Shown here: in pieces, positions 27,701-35,881 of the stretch
How positions within the stretch are numbered: the first letter of the stretch is position 1
Layout: each line of letters opens with the position of its first letter
NCBI GenBank assembly: GCA_025362495.1
Contig: JANYGI010000133.1
Coordinates: forward strand, 31,597-95,596
Origin: Byssovorax sp.
GTDB taxonomy: Bacteria > Myxococcota_A > Polyangia > Polyangiales > Polyangiaceae
Direction: 5' to 3'
DNA length: 64,000 nucleotides
The notes under the pieces: generated by a model
Told to the model about the DNA's origin: nothing
The model's database searches: none
Seen by the model: only the letters and a program-made list of their open reading frames with translations
Program-made: the position numbers and the translations under genes

Positions 27701-27922
27701 GCCGCCGCTGGCATGCTCGCGCGCGTGCGCTGGGGCGCCACCCGCGTGTGCCTCGAGGCCGTCGAGGTCGCCGACGGAGGCCGCACGCTCCGCCAAGCCG
27801 ACGAGCTCGAGACGATGGTCGTGGCGCGCTTCACCGGGAAAACAAGCCTCGCCGGCCGCGTCGGCGTGATGCCCGGCGCCGATCTGCGCCAGCCGCTCTC
27901 GTGCAAGCTCGGCTCTCCTTAG
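24773..27922 (+). CDS. Large lipoprotein with sialidase-like (BNR) repeats, probable beta-propeller
   Basis: 1049 residues. N-terminal signal with lipobox region IALVTGC and a Pro/Ala linker, so probably an anchored envelope protein. The body is made of repeating beta-strand blocks; at least two BNR/Asp-box-like motifs are visible (SDRGTHW and DHGETW), typical of beta-propellers. Few Cys. ATG 24773 or 24791 could be the start. No catalytic signature was seen, so a binding or scaffold role is more likely than glycosidase; this is inference. Confidence 0.72.
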   Translation: MRASAAMRRVMSVLIAGLPLPIALVTGCPAEAPPPRAPAPIAPMSLDAPPPATPRSYTLVDPDALPRGTALALDAGAFGVLLDSARVIVRGDELHVAKDLTATRLLAVDRVPPWLGGGFLFQTATALYASDTFDGALRPIAAVPEGTSRVAFGPKGALVRGKNGARRLVDLGTGATMPMLPLGLADQLALADGRAAALVEGGRLLITSDRGTHWIDVTPTLGGAPTSLISRPNEIWIEVDGGRALRLDPGGVLRELDSVPPESPARIVPRDLAWHSAEATLLAAVRRGARLDDGTVIVAASGDVVRIDLRTGAVKLVVAGRLPTDLPCEALRVGDDVLAVCAASRRPSIVVSHLADGHPTIERTFAVDGPFYAGDEGTLIFGGSCDGARMRLSACVRDARGVWHDHGADPALAAAPTDAGAKPTLDAGADGGAPDPSAILRWVVRDDGHAIALVGGKNPGTFDPETGALRAWKKDDDAKTFPADILRALDPPSSAGRRGSNTIVDRRWSMSDGVLRGWLDTGQIVKIRSSGDVERSSFVFPRAATSGAFGFTIDAQDRAFQTIDHGETWTEVAAPPVAHAIKSTSGARCSALGCDLGAWVRVGWEATPPVIAPEPPHPIAEPLRALTPPLLEISCVPAGAESVSLLPSTPDNPDDLGLGARRIPASRQAPVNQSRAITYHHRFYTRGITSPAQLGGWSGDPDRVPRAILHGWAAEFTPTGPGGGITVLGPGAGPGVFHRDFAFLAPFEPDGAVRATGFGLADLEPATRGLGAPMSQLFAPEGPEIDAIAMIVPLDPAGPSGLVFSIPTDGGQLLGSITGDARPRLKIAGARLDPNPLTPVSAVDLGGGELAVLMMSADGGLEVLKLGAGGVSSLHRAPLGDSALAPANTDALAIGAQGALAILRTPSGSEPPSLADPALLIPLGTGPIVALAPWSTLTAADDAACRGDLSGYRAIVQPAGSWLHVHGGTKPHDGMSAAAGMLARVRWGATRVCLEAVEVADGGRTLRQADELETMVVARFTGKTSLAGRVGVMPGADLRQPLSCKLGSP

Positions 27923-28050
27923 CTCCTCTTCCATCACGCCGATTGGCCGCCATGCCGCGCTGCGTGCATGAGTTTTGATGCGGGCGGACAGCTTCATTGA
28001 TGCTGTTTTGCAGCGGGCCAGATCACCAGATCGAGTGATACTGTCCGATC

Positions 28051-30846
28051 ATGATCACGCTGACGATCGACGACCGCCCCATCACTGTCGCCGAGGGCAC
28101 GACGATCTGGGAGGCAGCGCGCACGCTCGCCATCGAGATCCCTGTGCTCTGCCACGATCCACGGCTCCGGCCCGTGGGCGTGTGCCGGATGTGCGTGGTC
28201 GACATCGGCGCGCGCACCCTCGTGGCCTCGTGCGTTCGCCCCTGCGAGAGCGGGATGAAGGTGGTCACAGGCAGCGAGAAGGTCGAGCGGCAGCGGCGCA
28301 CGCTCACCGAGCTCTTGATGTCGGATCAGCCCGAGGTGTGCCCCAAAGAGAGCACCACCGGCGACAGCGTCCTCCACGCGCTGGCGCGTCGTTACGAGGC
28401 GACGGGCGCCTCGCTCCCCCGCGGCGCGGGCCGCCCGAGGGACCTCTCGTCGAAGGTGATCGCCGTCGATCATCAGGCCTGCATCCTCTGCGATCGCTGC
28501 GTGCGCGGCTGCGACGAGATCCAGGGAAACGACGTGATCAGCCGCTCCGGCAAGGGCTACGGCACCAAGATCGCCTTCGATCTCGACGCGCCGATGGGGG
28601 CGAGCACCTGCGTCTCCTGCGGTGAGTGCATGGCCGTTTGCCCGACGGGCGCTCTCGTCAACAAGCCGGTGAGCGGCCCCATCGTGCCTCGACGTCACCT
28701 GAAGCAGGTCGACAGCGTGTGTCCGTACTGCGGAGTCGGCTGCGGCCTCACCTACAACGTCGACGTGGAGCAGAACAAGATAGCCTATGTCGACGGGCGC
28801 GAGAGCCCGGTGAACCACGAGCGGTTGTGCGTGAAGGGGCGCTATGGCTTCGACTACGCCCAGCACCCGCAGCGGCTCACGAAACCCTTGATTCGCCGCG
28901 CCGAATTCTACCCCAAGGCCGCTCTGTCGCCTGAGGTGATGGGCAATCAGGAGCGGGGCAAGGGCCGGCGCAAGACGGCGCTCGTGTCGTACGACGACGT
29001 GATGCCGGCCTTCCGCGAGGCCTCGTGGGACGAGGCGCTCGAGCTGGTCGCGTCACGCCTGCTCGCCGTGAAGAAGGAGCATGGCCCCGGGGCTCTTGCC
29101 GGCTTCGGATCGGCCAAGTGCTCGATCGAGGAGGCCTATCTCTTCCAGAAGCTGGTGCGCGCCGCGTTCGGCACCAACAACGTCGATCACTGCACGCGCC
29201 TCTGCCACGCTTCGTCGGTCGCCGCGCTGCTCGAGACCATCGGATCCGGCGCCGTCACCAACACCTTTGCCGGGATCGCCGAGAGCGACGTGGCCCTGTT
29301 CGCCGGGACGAACATCAGCGCCAACCACCCGGTCGCTGCCTCGTTCTTCAAGAACGCCGCCGCCCGCGGGACCAAGCTCATCTTCGTCGATCCACGCCGC
29401 CCCGACATCGCCCGTCACGCGTGGCGCTACGCCCAGATCCGCCACGGCTCTGACGTGGCCTTCTACAACGCGATGATGCACGTGATCCTGCGCGAAGGCC
29501 TGATCGACGAGGCGTACGTCCGCGACCACACCACCGGGATCGAGGAGCTGCGCGCCCTCGTCGATCGCTATCCCCCGGCGCTCGCGGCGGAGATCTGCGG
29601 CGTGACCGCGGAGATGATCGTCGACATCGCCCGAGCGTACGGGGGCGCGAAGGCGGCGATCACCTTCTGGGGAATGGGCATCTCCCAGCACACCCACGGG
29701 ACCAACAACGCTCGCTGTCTCATCTCGCTGTGCTTGCTCACCGGCAACTCCGGCCGGCCCGGCACGGGGCTCCACCCGCTGCGCGGCCAGAACAACGTGC
29801 AAGGCGCGAGCGACGCCGGGCTCATCCCCATGATGTACCCGGATTACCAGCGCGTCGGCGATCCGGCGATCCGCGAGAAGTTCGAGAAAGCCTGGGGTTT
29901 GCCGCTCGATCCGACTCCCGGGCTCACCGTGACCGAGATCACGACAGGCGCGCTCGAGGGGCGAATCAAGGGAATGTACTGTCTCGGGGAGAACCCGTTT
30001 CTCTCGGATCCCAACGTCAACAAAGTGCGCAAAGCGCTCACCCGGCTCGATTTCCTGGCGGTACAGGACATCTTCCTCACCGAGACGGCCGAGTTCGCCG
30101 ACGTGATTCTCCCGGCGACTTCGTACCTGGAGAAGACGGGCACGTACACCAACACCGATCGTCGCGTGCAGATCGGCCGCCCGGCGCTCGCGCCCCCCGG
30201 CGACGCGCGGCTAGACTGGCAGATCGTCGCCGAGATCGCCACGCGCATGGGCTACCCGATGCTCTACGAGAAGGTGGAAGACATCTTCGACGAGTTCACG
30301 GCGACCACGCACGAGTACCAGGGCCTCGATTACCCGATCCTCGGCGCGACAGGGCGCCTCTGGCCGGCGTTCGATCGCGAAGCGAAGGACGGCGAGCAGA
30401 TCCTCTTCGGCGACGCGTACCCGACGGCGGACGGCCGCGCGAAGCTCGTCCCGTGCGACTTCGAGGCCGAGAAAGAGCCCACATCGGCCGAGTACCCGTT
30501 CGTGCTCAACACCGGGCGCCTGCTCGAGCACTGGCACACCGGGACGATGACGCGGCGATCGTACGCGCTCGACGCCATCTCGCCCGGCCCGTTCGTCGAG
30601 GTCCACCCCGACGATCTCGCCCGTCTCGGGATCACCGCCGGCGACCTCGTGAGCGTGAGCTCGCGCCGCGGCCGGATCGAGCTGCCCGCGCGGCGATCGA
30701 CGAGCGTGGCGCGCGGGAGCGTCTTCATCGCGTTCCATTTTCGCGAGGCGGCGGCGAACGTGCTCACCCTCGACGCCATCGATCCGATCGGCAAGATCCC
30801 CACGTTCAAGCTCTGCGCCGTCAACGTGGAGAAGGCGCAGGCCTAG
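28051..30846 (+). CDS. Formate dehydrogenase alpha subunit-like molybdopterin oxidoreductase
   Basis: 931 residues; oxidises formate (or a related substrate) using Mo/W-bis-MGD and passes electrons through Fe-S clusters. Domains: N-terminal [2Fe-2S] (Cys34, 45, 48, 61); two [4Fe-4S] ferredoxin motifs (CILCDRCVRGC and CVSCGECMAVC); molybdopterin domain with its own cluster motif CPYCGVGCGL; Mo/W-ligand Cys385 in CTRLCH (codon TGC, not selenocysteine). The His-Cys3 cluster motif expected after the [2Fe-2S] domain is reduced to a single Cys. No beta, gamma or FdhD genes are in the window, so its electron partner must be elsewhere. Confidence 0.92.
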   Translation: MITLTIDDRPITVAEGTTIWEAARTLAIEIPVLCHDPRLRPVGVCRMCVVDIGARTLVASCVRPCESGMKVVTGSEKVERQRRTLTELLMSDQPEVCPKESTTGDSVLHALARRYEATGASLPRGAGRPRDLSSKVIAVDHQACILCDRCVRGCDEIQGNDVISRSGKGYGTKIAFDLDAPMGASTCVSCGECMAVCPTGALVNKPVSGPIVPRRHLKQVDSVCPYCGVGCGLTYNVDVEQNKIAYVDGRESPVNHERLCVKGRYGFDYAQHPQRLTKPLIRRAEFYPKAALSPEVMGNQERGKGRRKTALVSYDDVMPAFREASWDEALELVASRLLAVKKEHGPGALAGFGSAKCSIEEAYLFQKLVRAAFGTNNVDHCTRLCHASSVAALLETIGSGAVTNTFAGIAESDVALFAGTNISANHPVAASFFKNAAARGTKLIFVDPRRPDIARHAWRYAQIRHGSDVAFYNAMMHVILREGLIDEAYVRDHTTGIEELRALVDRYPPALAAEICGVTAEMIVDIARAYGGAKAAITFWGMGISQHTHGTNNARCLISLCLLTGNSGRPGTGLHPLRGQNNVQGASDAGLIPMMYPDYQRVGDPAIREKFEKAWGLPLDPTPGLTVTEITTGALEGRIKGMYCLGENPFLSDPNVNKVRKALTRLDFLAVQDIFLTETAEFADVILPATSYLEKTGTYTNTDRRVQIGRPALAPPGDARLDWQIVAEIATRMGYPMLYEKVEDIFDEFTATTHEYQGLDYPILGATGRLWPAFDREAKDGEQILFGDAYPTADGRAKLVPCDFEAEKEPTSAEYPFVLNTGRLLEHWHTGTMTRRSYALDAISPGPFVEVHPDDLARLGITAGDLVSVSSRRGRIELPARRSTSVARGSVFIAFHFREAAANVLTLDAIDPIGKIPTFKLCAVNVEKAQA

Positions 30847-30890
30847 CGCGACGCTCGACGTTTGCTCCACGGCCGACTATGGTCGCCCCC

Positions 30891-31316
30891 GTCGCAGCGC
30901 GGCAGATGATCGCCGGTGCGGGTCGAGGAAGCATGGGCCGAATCGGTCTCGCACGGGAGGAAAGTCCGAGCTCCGCAGGGCAGGGTGCCGGGTAACTCCC
31001 GGTGAGGGTAACCTCGAGGAAAGTGCAACAGAGAAGAGACCGCCTGTTCGCTCGCGAGGGCCAGCAGGTAAGGGTGAAACGGTGGAGTAAGAGCCCACCG
31101 CAGTCTCGGTGACGAGAATGGCAAGGCAAACCCCACCCGGAGCAAGGTCGCATAGGAAGGTGCAGCAGTGGACGGCCGCTGTCGGAGAGCTGCCCGCTCG
31201 AGCCTTCGGGTTGACTGCACGAGGCGCGTAGCAATGCGCGTCCTAGAGGAATGATCGTCAGCGCGGAAACGGGCGACCGCTCCGCGCAACAGAACTCGGC
31301 TTACGAACGCTGCGAC
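30891..31316 (+). ncRNA. rnpB: RNase P RNA, bacterial A type
   Basis: Catalytic RNA of RNase P, which trims tRNA 5' ends. Seen: the conserved GAGGAAAGTCCGAGCTCC core and the matching 3' ACAGAACTCGGCTTA strand (P4), GAGGGTAACCTCGAGGAAAGTGCAACAGA, and closing helix P1 formed by GTCGCAGCG (30891-30899) and CGCTGCGAC (31308-31316), a perfect 9-bp pairing that fixes both ends. A GACTAT element at 30875-30880 could be its -10 box. It lies 44 nt after the formate dehydrogenase gene and converges with rpoH. Confidence 0.95.
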
Positions 31317-31321
31317 CAGGG

Positions 31322-31355
31322 AGCCTGCGAGTCATATCGCAGGCTTTCTGCTTTT
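31322..31355 (+). terminator. Intrinsic terminator of rnpB
   Basis: AGCCTGCGA, six-base loop, TCGCAGGCT, a perfect 9-bp stem followed by TTCTGCTTTT. It sits 5 nt after rnpB and abuts the rpoH stop codon on the other strand. Confidence 0.9.
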
Positions 31356-32207
31356 CTAGGCGGCCAGGGGGAGGAGGCGGTCGCGCAGCTTCTTCTTGGC
31401 GCGGGCTTCGAGCTGCCGCGCGCGCTCGCGCGAGACGCCGAGGCGGCGGCCGATCTCCGCGAGCGAGAGCTCTTCTTCGGGGTCGGCCATCATCCGCGCC
31501 TCGACGATGTAGCGCTCGCGCGGATCGAGGTTCTGCACGGCGAGCGTGAGCTTCTCGCGGAGGAGCTGGCCCTCTTCGGCCCGCGAGAAGCGCTCTTCTT
31601 GATCCTGCTCGTCGGCGACGAGGGTGTCGACCAGCGAGCGGGCGCCGTCCTCGAAGACCTTGGTGTCGAGCGACACGTCGCGGGCCTCGAGGCGCCGCGC
31701 CATCTCGAGGACCTTCTCGGCGGGCGCGCCGAACTTCTCGGCGAGCATCTTGTCGCCCTCTTCCCCCTCGCCGACGAGCCCGGCGATGCGGGCGCGCTCG
31801 CGGCGGAGACGGAAGAACATCTTGGAGCGGAGCGGCCCGGAGCCGACGCCGACGAGGCTCCACGAGTGGATGACGTGGTTCAGGATGTACGCCCGTACCC
31901 AGTACGCAGCGTACGTGACGAACCGGTTCCCCCGCTCCGGGTCATACTTGCGGATCGCATGCACGATCCCGAAGTTCCCCTCGGCGATGAGGTCCGCCAG
32001 CGGGATTCCATAGCGACGGTAGCTGATCGCGATGGAGACCACGTGCCGGAGGTTGGCCAGGGCGAGGTGCGCCGCGGCCTTCTGATCACCCTTGTCACGA
32101 TAGATTCGCGCGAGGTCGGCCTCCTCTTCACGCGACAGCTCGGGGAGCTGCCTGACATAGTGGATGTACCGCGAAACTGCGCTGGTCTGGTCTCGAGAGG
32201 TTTGCAC
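31356..32207 (-). CDS. rpoH: RNA polymerase heat-shock sigma factor RpoH (sigma-32)
   Basis: 283 residues, the usual RpoH length. Region 2: NLRHVVSIAISYRRYGIP and DLIAEGNFGIVHAIRKYDPERG with FVTYAAYWVRAYI; then RSKMFFRLRRE, a match to the RpoH box (QRKLFFNLR type) that separates RpoH from other sigma factors; region 4 EEELSLAEIGRRLGVSRERARQLEARAKKKL. Directs transcription of heat-shock genes. Start is GTG 32207 with a GGGGGA site five bases upstream. A TACAAT element lies at 32238-32243 on the minus strand and may be part of its promoter. Confidence 0.93.
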   Translation of the reverse strand: MQTSRDQTSAVSRYIHYVRQLPELSREEEADLARIYRDKGDQKAAAHLALANLRHVVSIAISYRRYGIPLADLIAEGNFGIVHAIRKYDPERGNRFVTYAAYWVRAYILNHVIHSWSLVGVGSGPLRSKMFFRLRRERARIAGLVGEGEEGDKMLAEKFGAPAEKVLEMARRLEARDVSLDTKVFEDGARSLVDTLVADEQDQEERFSRAEEGQLLREKLTLAVQNLDPRERYIVEARMMADPEEELSLAEIGRRLGVSRERARQLEARAKKKLRDRLLPLAA

Positions 32208-32479
32208 GTGTCCCCCGATTGGTGATTCTGATTACATATTGTAGCGTTACGAGGGTCGGGCGCCGCTCGATCCTGCGATTCAGGAGAGCGTCCAGACTCA
32301 ATAACGCTTCATTGCAGCCAATATGCCGCCCCGGGCGGGCATCAAGTGCACTCGTCCCGGGAAAAGGCTGCCCGTACGCGGTGAGCTGCGGAGATCAGAT
32401 TATCGGTCCAGGAGTTACAATCAGGAGAGTGCCACTTCAGCGCCGCTACCGGGACAGCGCCGCGAGACCGGAGAGATGG
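32208..32479. other. Non-coding gap upstream of rpoH
   Basis: 272 nt between rpoH and the terminator of the A-type carrier gene, visibly richer in A and T than the neighbouring genes. It holds the probable rpoH promoter (TACAAT at 32238-32243, minus strand; no good -35 hexamer). I see no convincing gene or RNA in the rest; long leader structure controlling rpoH translation is possible, as in other bacteria. Confidence 0.4.
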
Positions 32480-32513
32480 AAAAGAAAAAGGCGGCAATCC
32501 AGGGATTGCCGCC
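32480..32513 (-). terminator. Intrinsic terminator of the A-type carrier gene
   Basis: On the minus strand: GGCGGCAATC, four-base loop, GATTGCCGCC, a perfect 10-bp stem, followed by TTTTTCTTTT. It lies 60 nt after the iron-sulfur carrier gene stop. Confidence 0.9.
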
Positions 32514-32572
32514 TCGCCGGATCGTCGGGTTTGCCGCTCTGGAGAGTGGCAATCACGACGCCGCCGTCGGGC

Positions 32573-32896
32573 TCAGGCAGAGAACGAGGAGCCGCAGCCG
32601 CACGTGCTCTTCACGTTGGGGTTGCCGAACTTGAAGCCGGAGCCGTGGAGGCCCTCGACGTAGTCGATCTCGGTCCCCTCGAGGTACTGATAGCTGAGCG
32701 GATCGATGAACAGCTTGACGCCCTTGTCCTCGAACGTCTCGTCCATGTCGGTGGGCTTGTCCTCGAAGTACAGGTCGTACGAGAAGCCCGCGCACCCGCC
32801 GCCGACGACGCGGAGCCGCAGCCCCTGGCCGCCGAGGTCTTCCGCGCTGGCAATCTCGTGAACCTTCTCGGCCGCCTTTTCTGTGATCGAGATCAT
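32573..32896 (-). CDS. A-type iron-sulfur carrier (ErpA/IscA family)
   Basis: 107 residues, the family's standard length. Carries and inserts [4Fe-4S] or [2Fe-2S] clusters into apoproteins. The three ligand Cys are present: Cys35 in GGCAGFSY and Cys99/Cys101 in the CGCG tail. ATG 32896 is preceded by AGGAGAA (seen on the minus strand). No other isc or suf gene is adjacent. ErpA versus IscA cannot be decided from this alone. Confidence 0.93.
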   Translation of the reverse strand: MISITEKAAEKVHEIASAEDLGGQGLRLRVVGGGCAGFSYDLYFEDKPTDMDETFEDKGVKLFIDPLSYQYLEGTEIDYVEGLHGSGFKFGNPNVKSTCGCGSSFSA

Positions 32897-33071
32897 CCGA
32901 CTTCTCCTGTGCGACTGCTCTGAAGTCCGCGGTCGATGCGCCCCGAGCGGGGCGAAGGACGCGAAGTGCCGCTAGGATACCCCTGCGTCCACGGAAGCGC
33001 CAGAGGTAGCGCGGACGGGCAGGCGAACGCTGGAATCGCCTGCCGTCCAGGAGAGCGCGCCGCTCGGCGAG

Positions 33072-35705
33072 CTACTGATTCGCGACGCCGGGGGTAGCGG
33101 TGGCGGTGAACGCCCAGTCGGTCGCCGCGTTATTCAGATCCGTGCCGTTCGGCAGGCGGGCCAGCGAGCCCGGGAGCGTGTTGCTGTCGGCCGTGGCGGT
33201 CGGCAGCACCGTGCCCTCGACGAGGCTGACGGTACCGGTGAGGCCAGTGACCGTCGCGGTGGTCATCGCGCCCTCGTAGGAGAGCGCGTCGACGAGCGTG
33301 TTCGTCGTGGTGTTGATGAGCGCGATGCCGTCCGGCGACCCGTTCTGGATGTTGTCCTGAGCCAGGGCGAAGGTGATCTTGGTCGCCGTCGCCGGGACCA
33401 CCACCGTCGACGTCGCGACCACCAGGTAGCCGCCGGCCGCCAGCGTCCCGCCCGAGGTGAGGCTGAGGGTCAGGTACGTGGCGTTGTTCGAGCCGTTGAC
33501 GAGCACGATCGAGTAGCCGGCCAGAGACACCGCTGCGCCGGTGCCGTTGTAGATCTCGACGAACTCGGCGTTATCGGTGCCGATCTGATCATAGTCAATC
33601 TCGTTGATCACCAGGTGGTTCTGGAAGCAGGTGCCACCGACGCAGTTGGCGCTCGTGCAGTCCGTGTTGACGGCGCACGTCGATCCGACGCCGCACGAGG
33701 GACACGTGCCGCCGCCGCAGTCGGTCCCCGTCTCGGCGCCGTTCTTGATGCCGTCCGAGCAGGTCGCGCCGGCGCTGATGCAGGCGCCGTTGCCGTTGCA
33801 GGTCGTGCCGCCGTTCTGCGTGCACGCGGTGCCCGACGGGAGGTTCGGGTTCGAGGGGACGCCCGCCGTGCAGACGTCGCTCGTGCACTGCTGGTTGTCG
33901 ACGGGCAGGTCGGCGTTGTCAGCGACGTTGACGGCGTTGCCGCTGCCGTCGCACTGGTTGATCTGGCAGTTGCCCGCGGTCTGCGTCGAGGTCGGGTTAC
34001 CCGCGGCGGTGTTGAAGACGCCGCACGTTCCGCCGGTGCAGGTGCGAACGTGGCAGTCGGTGTCGCTGCCGGGGCAGTCCGAGCCGGTGTTGCAGCCCTG
34101 GCAGGTGCCCGCTCCGTCGCAGACCAGGGTGCCGCCCGTCCCGCAGGCGCTGCCGGCCGCGGTCGGCGGGTTCGAGGGCGCGCCCGCGGTGCAGACGTCG
34201 CTCGTGCAGAGGTTGCCGTCGACCGGAACGTCGGTGTTGTGATTGGCAGCGACGATGGCGCCCGCGCCGTTGCACTCGTTCTGCTTGCAGTCACCCGCGG
34301 TCTGCGCGGTCGTCGGCGTGCCCGCGGCCGTGAACGAGAGGCCGCACGTGCTGGCCACGCAGGTGCGCGTCTGGCACTGCGTGTCGGTGCCGGGGCACGT
34401 GGACGCCGTGACACACTGGACACACTGTCCGCCGCCGTTGCACGTCGTCCCGCCCTGGGTACATGTGGAACCCGAGGCGGTCGGCGTGAAGGTCGGCGCG
34501 CCCGCGACGCAGGTGTCGCTCGTGCACTCGTTGTTGTCGGTCGGCACGTCGCTGTTGTCGGCCACCGAGACCGCGGCGCCCGCGCCGTTGCAGGTGAGCT
34601 TCTGGCAGTTGCCGGCCGTCTGGCCCGTGGGCGTCACCGTGCCGCTCGGCGTGAACGCGACGCCGCAGGTGCCCGCGACGCAGGTGCGCGCCTGGCAATC
34701 GGTGTCCTGGCCGGGGCACGTGGACACCGTGAGACACTGGACACACTGTCCACCAGCGTTGCACTTCGTCCCGCCGTTCTGGCTGCAGGCGCTGCCGCTG
34801 GCGACCGGCGGGTTCGAGGGGACGCCCCCGGTGCAGACGTCGTTCGTGCACTGGAGGTTGTCGACGGGGAGATCGTTGCCGTCGGCGACGGCGATGATCG
34901 CGCCTGCGCCGTCGCACTGGTTCTTCTTGCAGTCCGCGGCCGTCTGCGCGGCCGTTTGCGTGCCCGCGGCCGTGAACGAGAAGCCGCAGGTGTTGGCGGC
35001 GCACGTGCGCGTCTTGCACTCGTCGTCCTGACCGGGGCAGGTCGCCGCGGTGACGCAGCCGACGCAGCTCCCGGTGGCGTTGCAGACCTGGCCGACGCCG
35101 CACGTGACGCCCGCCGCGACCGGGGTGTGCTTGGTGACGCCGGCGCCGCAGGTGTCCGACGTGCAGGGGTTGCTGTCGTCGTTGACGTCGGTGTCGTCGT
35201 TGGCGCTGACGATCGCGCCGTTGCCGTCGCACTGGTTCTTCAGGCAATCGCCCGCGGTTTGCATCATCGTCAGCGTGCCGGCGGCCACGGTGCTGGTGCC
35301 GCACACGCCTGCGACGCAGGTCGCCGTGATGCACTCGCCCGCGGGGGGAGGGCACTCGCTCGGGTCGCCGCAGACGCTCGGCATCCCGCCCGCGCCGCCG
35401 CTGCCGCTCGCCGAGCTACTGACGCTGCTGCTCGTCGCGCCGCCGGATCCACCGGTGCTGGTCGACGTCGATGTCGCCTTGCCGCCTGCTCCACCCGCCC
35501 CGCCGGATCCGCCGGCTCCCCCGCTTCCGCTGCTCGTCGCGCTGGCCGTCACCGCTGCGGTGGATGACGCGCTCGCGCCGCCGCCGTCACCGCCCGCGCC
35601 GCTGCTGCTGCTGCTCGTGCCCGTGGGCGAGGTCGACCCGCAGCCGACGCCGCCCGCGAAGAACGCGGCGGTGAACCAGAGAATGGGAAGTCTTGATGCG
35701 CGCAT
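33072..35705 (-). CDS. Cys-rich repeat lipoprotein with C-terminal lamin-tail domain
   Basis: 877 residues. Signal with Cys near residue 22 (AGGVGCGS), then a Ser/Thr/Gly-rich low-complexity spacer to ~105. From Cys112 come five repeats of about 107 residues, each with ten or more Cys in fixed positions (CPGxDxxC, RTC, TCG, QTAGxC, CDGxGA, CTSDxCxxG, CxxGGxC), surely disulfide-linked outside the cell. Then a short CSDGxxNGxETxxDCGGxxC block, and finally a lamin-tail domain starting HLVINEIDYDQ. Probably a surface or matrix protein. ATG 35705 follows GCAGGGTGA. A shorter paralog lies immediately upstream on the same strand. Confidence 0.85.
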   Translation of the reverse strand: MRASRLPILWFTAAFFAGGVGCGSTSPTGTSSSSSGAGGDGGGASASSTAAVTASATSSGSGGAGGSGGAGGAGGKATSTSTSTGGSGGATSSSVSSSASGSGGAGGMPSVCGDPSECPPPAGECITATCVAGVCGTSTVAAGTLTMMQTAGDCLKNQCDGNGAIVSANDDTDVNDDSNPCTSDTCGAGVTKHTPVAAGVTCGVGQVCNATGSCVGCVTAATCPGQDDECKTRTCAANTCGFSFTAAGTQTAAQTAADCKKNQCDGAGAIIAVADGNDLPVDNLQCTNDVCTGGVPSNPPVASGSACSQNGGTKCNAGGQCVQCLTVSTCPGQDTDCQARTCVAGTCGVAFTPSGTVTPTGQTAGNCQKLTCNGAGAAVSVADNSDVPTDNNECTSDTCVAGAPTFTPTASGSTCTQGGTTCNGGGQCVQCVTASTCPGTDTQCQTRTCVASTCGLSFTAAGTPTTAQTAGDCKQNECNGAGAIVAANHNTDVPVDGNLCTSDVCTAGAPSNPPTAAGSACGTGGTLVCDGAGTCQGCNTGSDCPGSDTDCHVRTCTGGTCGVFNTAAGNPTSTQTAGNCQINQCDGSGNAVNVADNADLPVDNQQCTSDVCTAGVPSNPNLPSGTACTQNGGTTCNGNGACISAGATCSDGIKNGAETGTDCGGGTCPSCGVGSTCAVNTDCTSANCVGGTCFQNHLVINEIDYDQIGTDNAEFVEIYNGTGAAVSLAGYSIVLVNGSNNATYLTLSLTSGGTLAAGGYLVVATSTVVVPATATKITFALAQDNIQNGSPDGIALINTTTNTLVDALSYEGAMTTATVTGLTGTVSLVEGTVLPTATADSNTLPGSLARLPNGTDLNNAATDWAFTATATPGVANQ
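33767..35372. repeat. Five tandem ~321-nt coding repeats
   Basis: Within the Cys-rich lipoprotein gene, five consecutive units encode the ~107-residue Cys-rich module. Units 2 to 4 are the most alike (VQC-ending, TCPG-starting), while the first and last diverge, suggesting growth by internal duplication. Confidence 0.8.
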
Positions 35706-35881
35706 GAATCACCCTGCAGCAAAGGAAAACGACACCAGCGAACGTCCGCCGAAACACGTGGCGCGTCAACGACGGCGCAGCGTTCCGCGCGGCGTCGAGA
35801 CGGTGTCGAGGCGCTCGATGACGGCCGTGCGGCGCGGCCGAGGCGCGCGAGCGTCGCTTGCGCCGCGCTGGCGTGGTGTCG

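Noticed and set aside
33615..35567. A 650-residue frame opposite the Cys-rich lipoprotein
   Set aside because: Its Ala/Val/Arg/Gly repeats mirror the coding repeats of the real gene on the minus strand.
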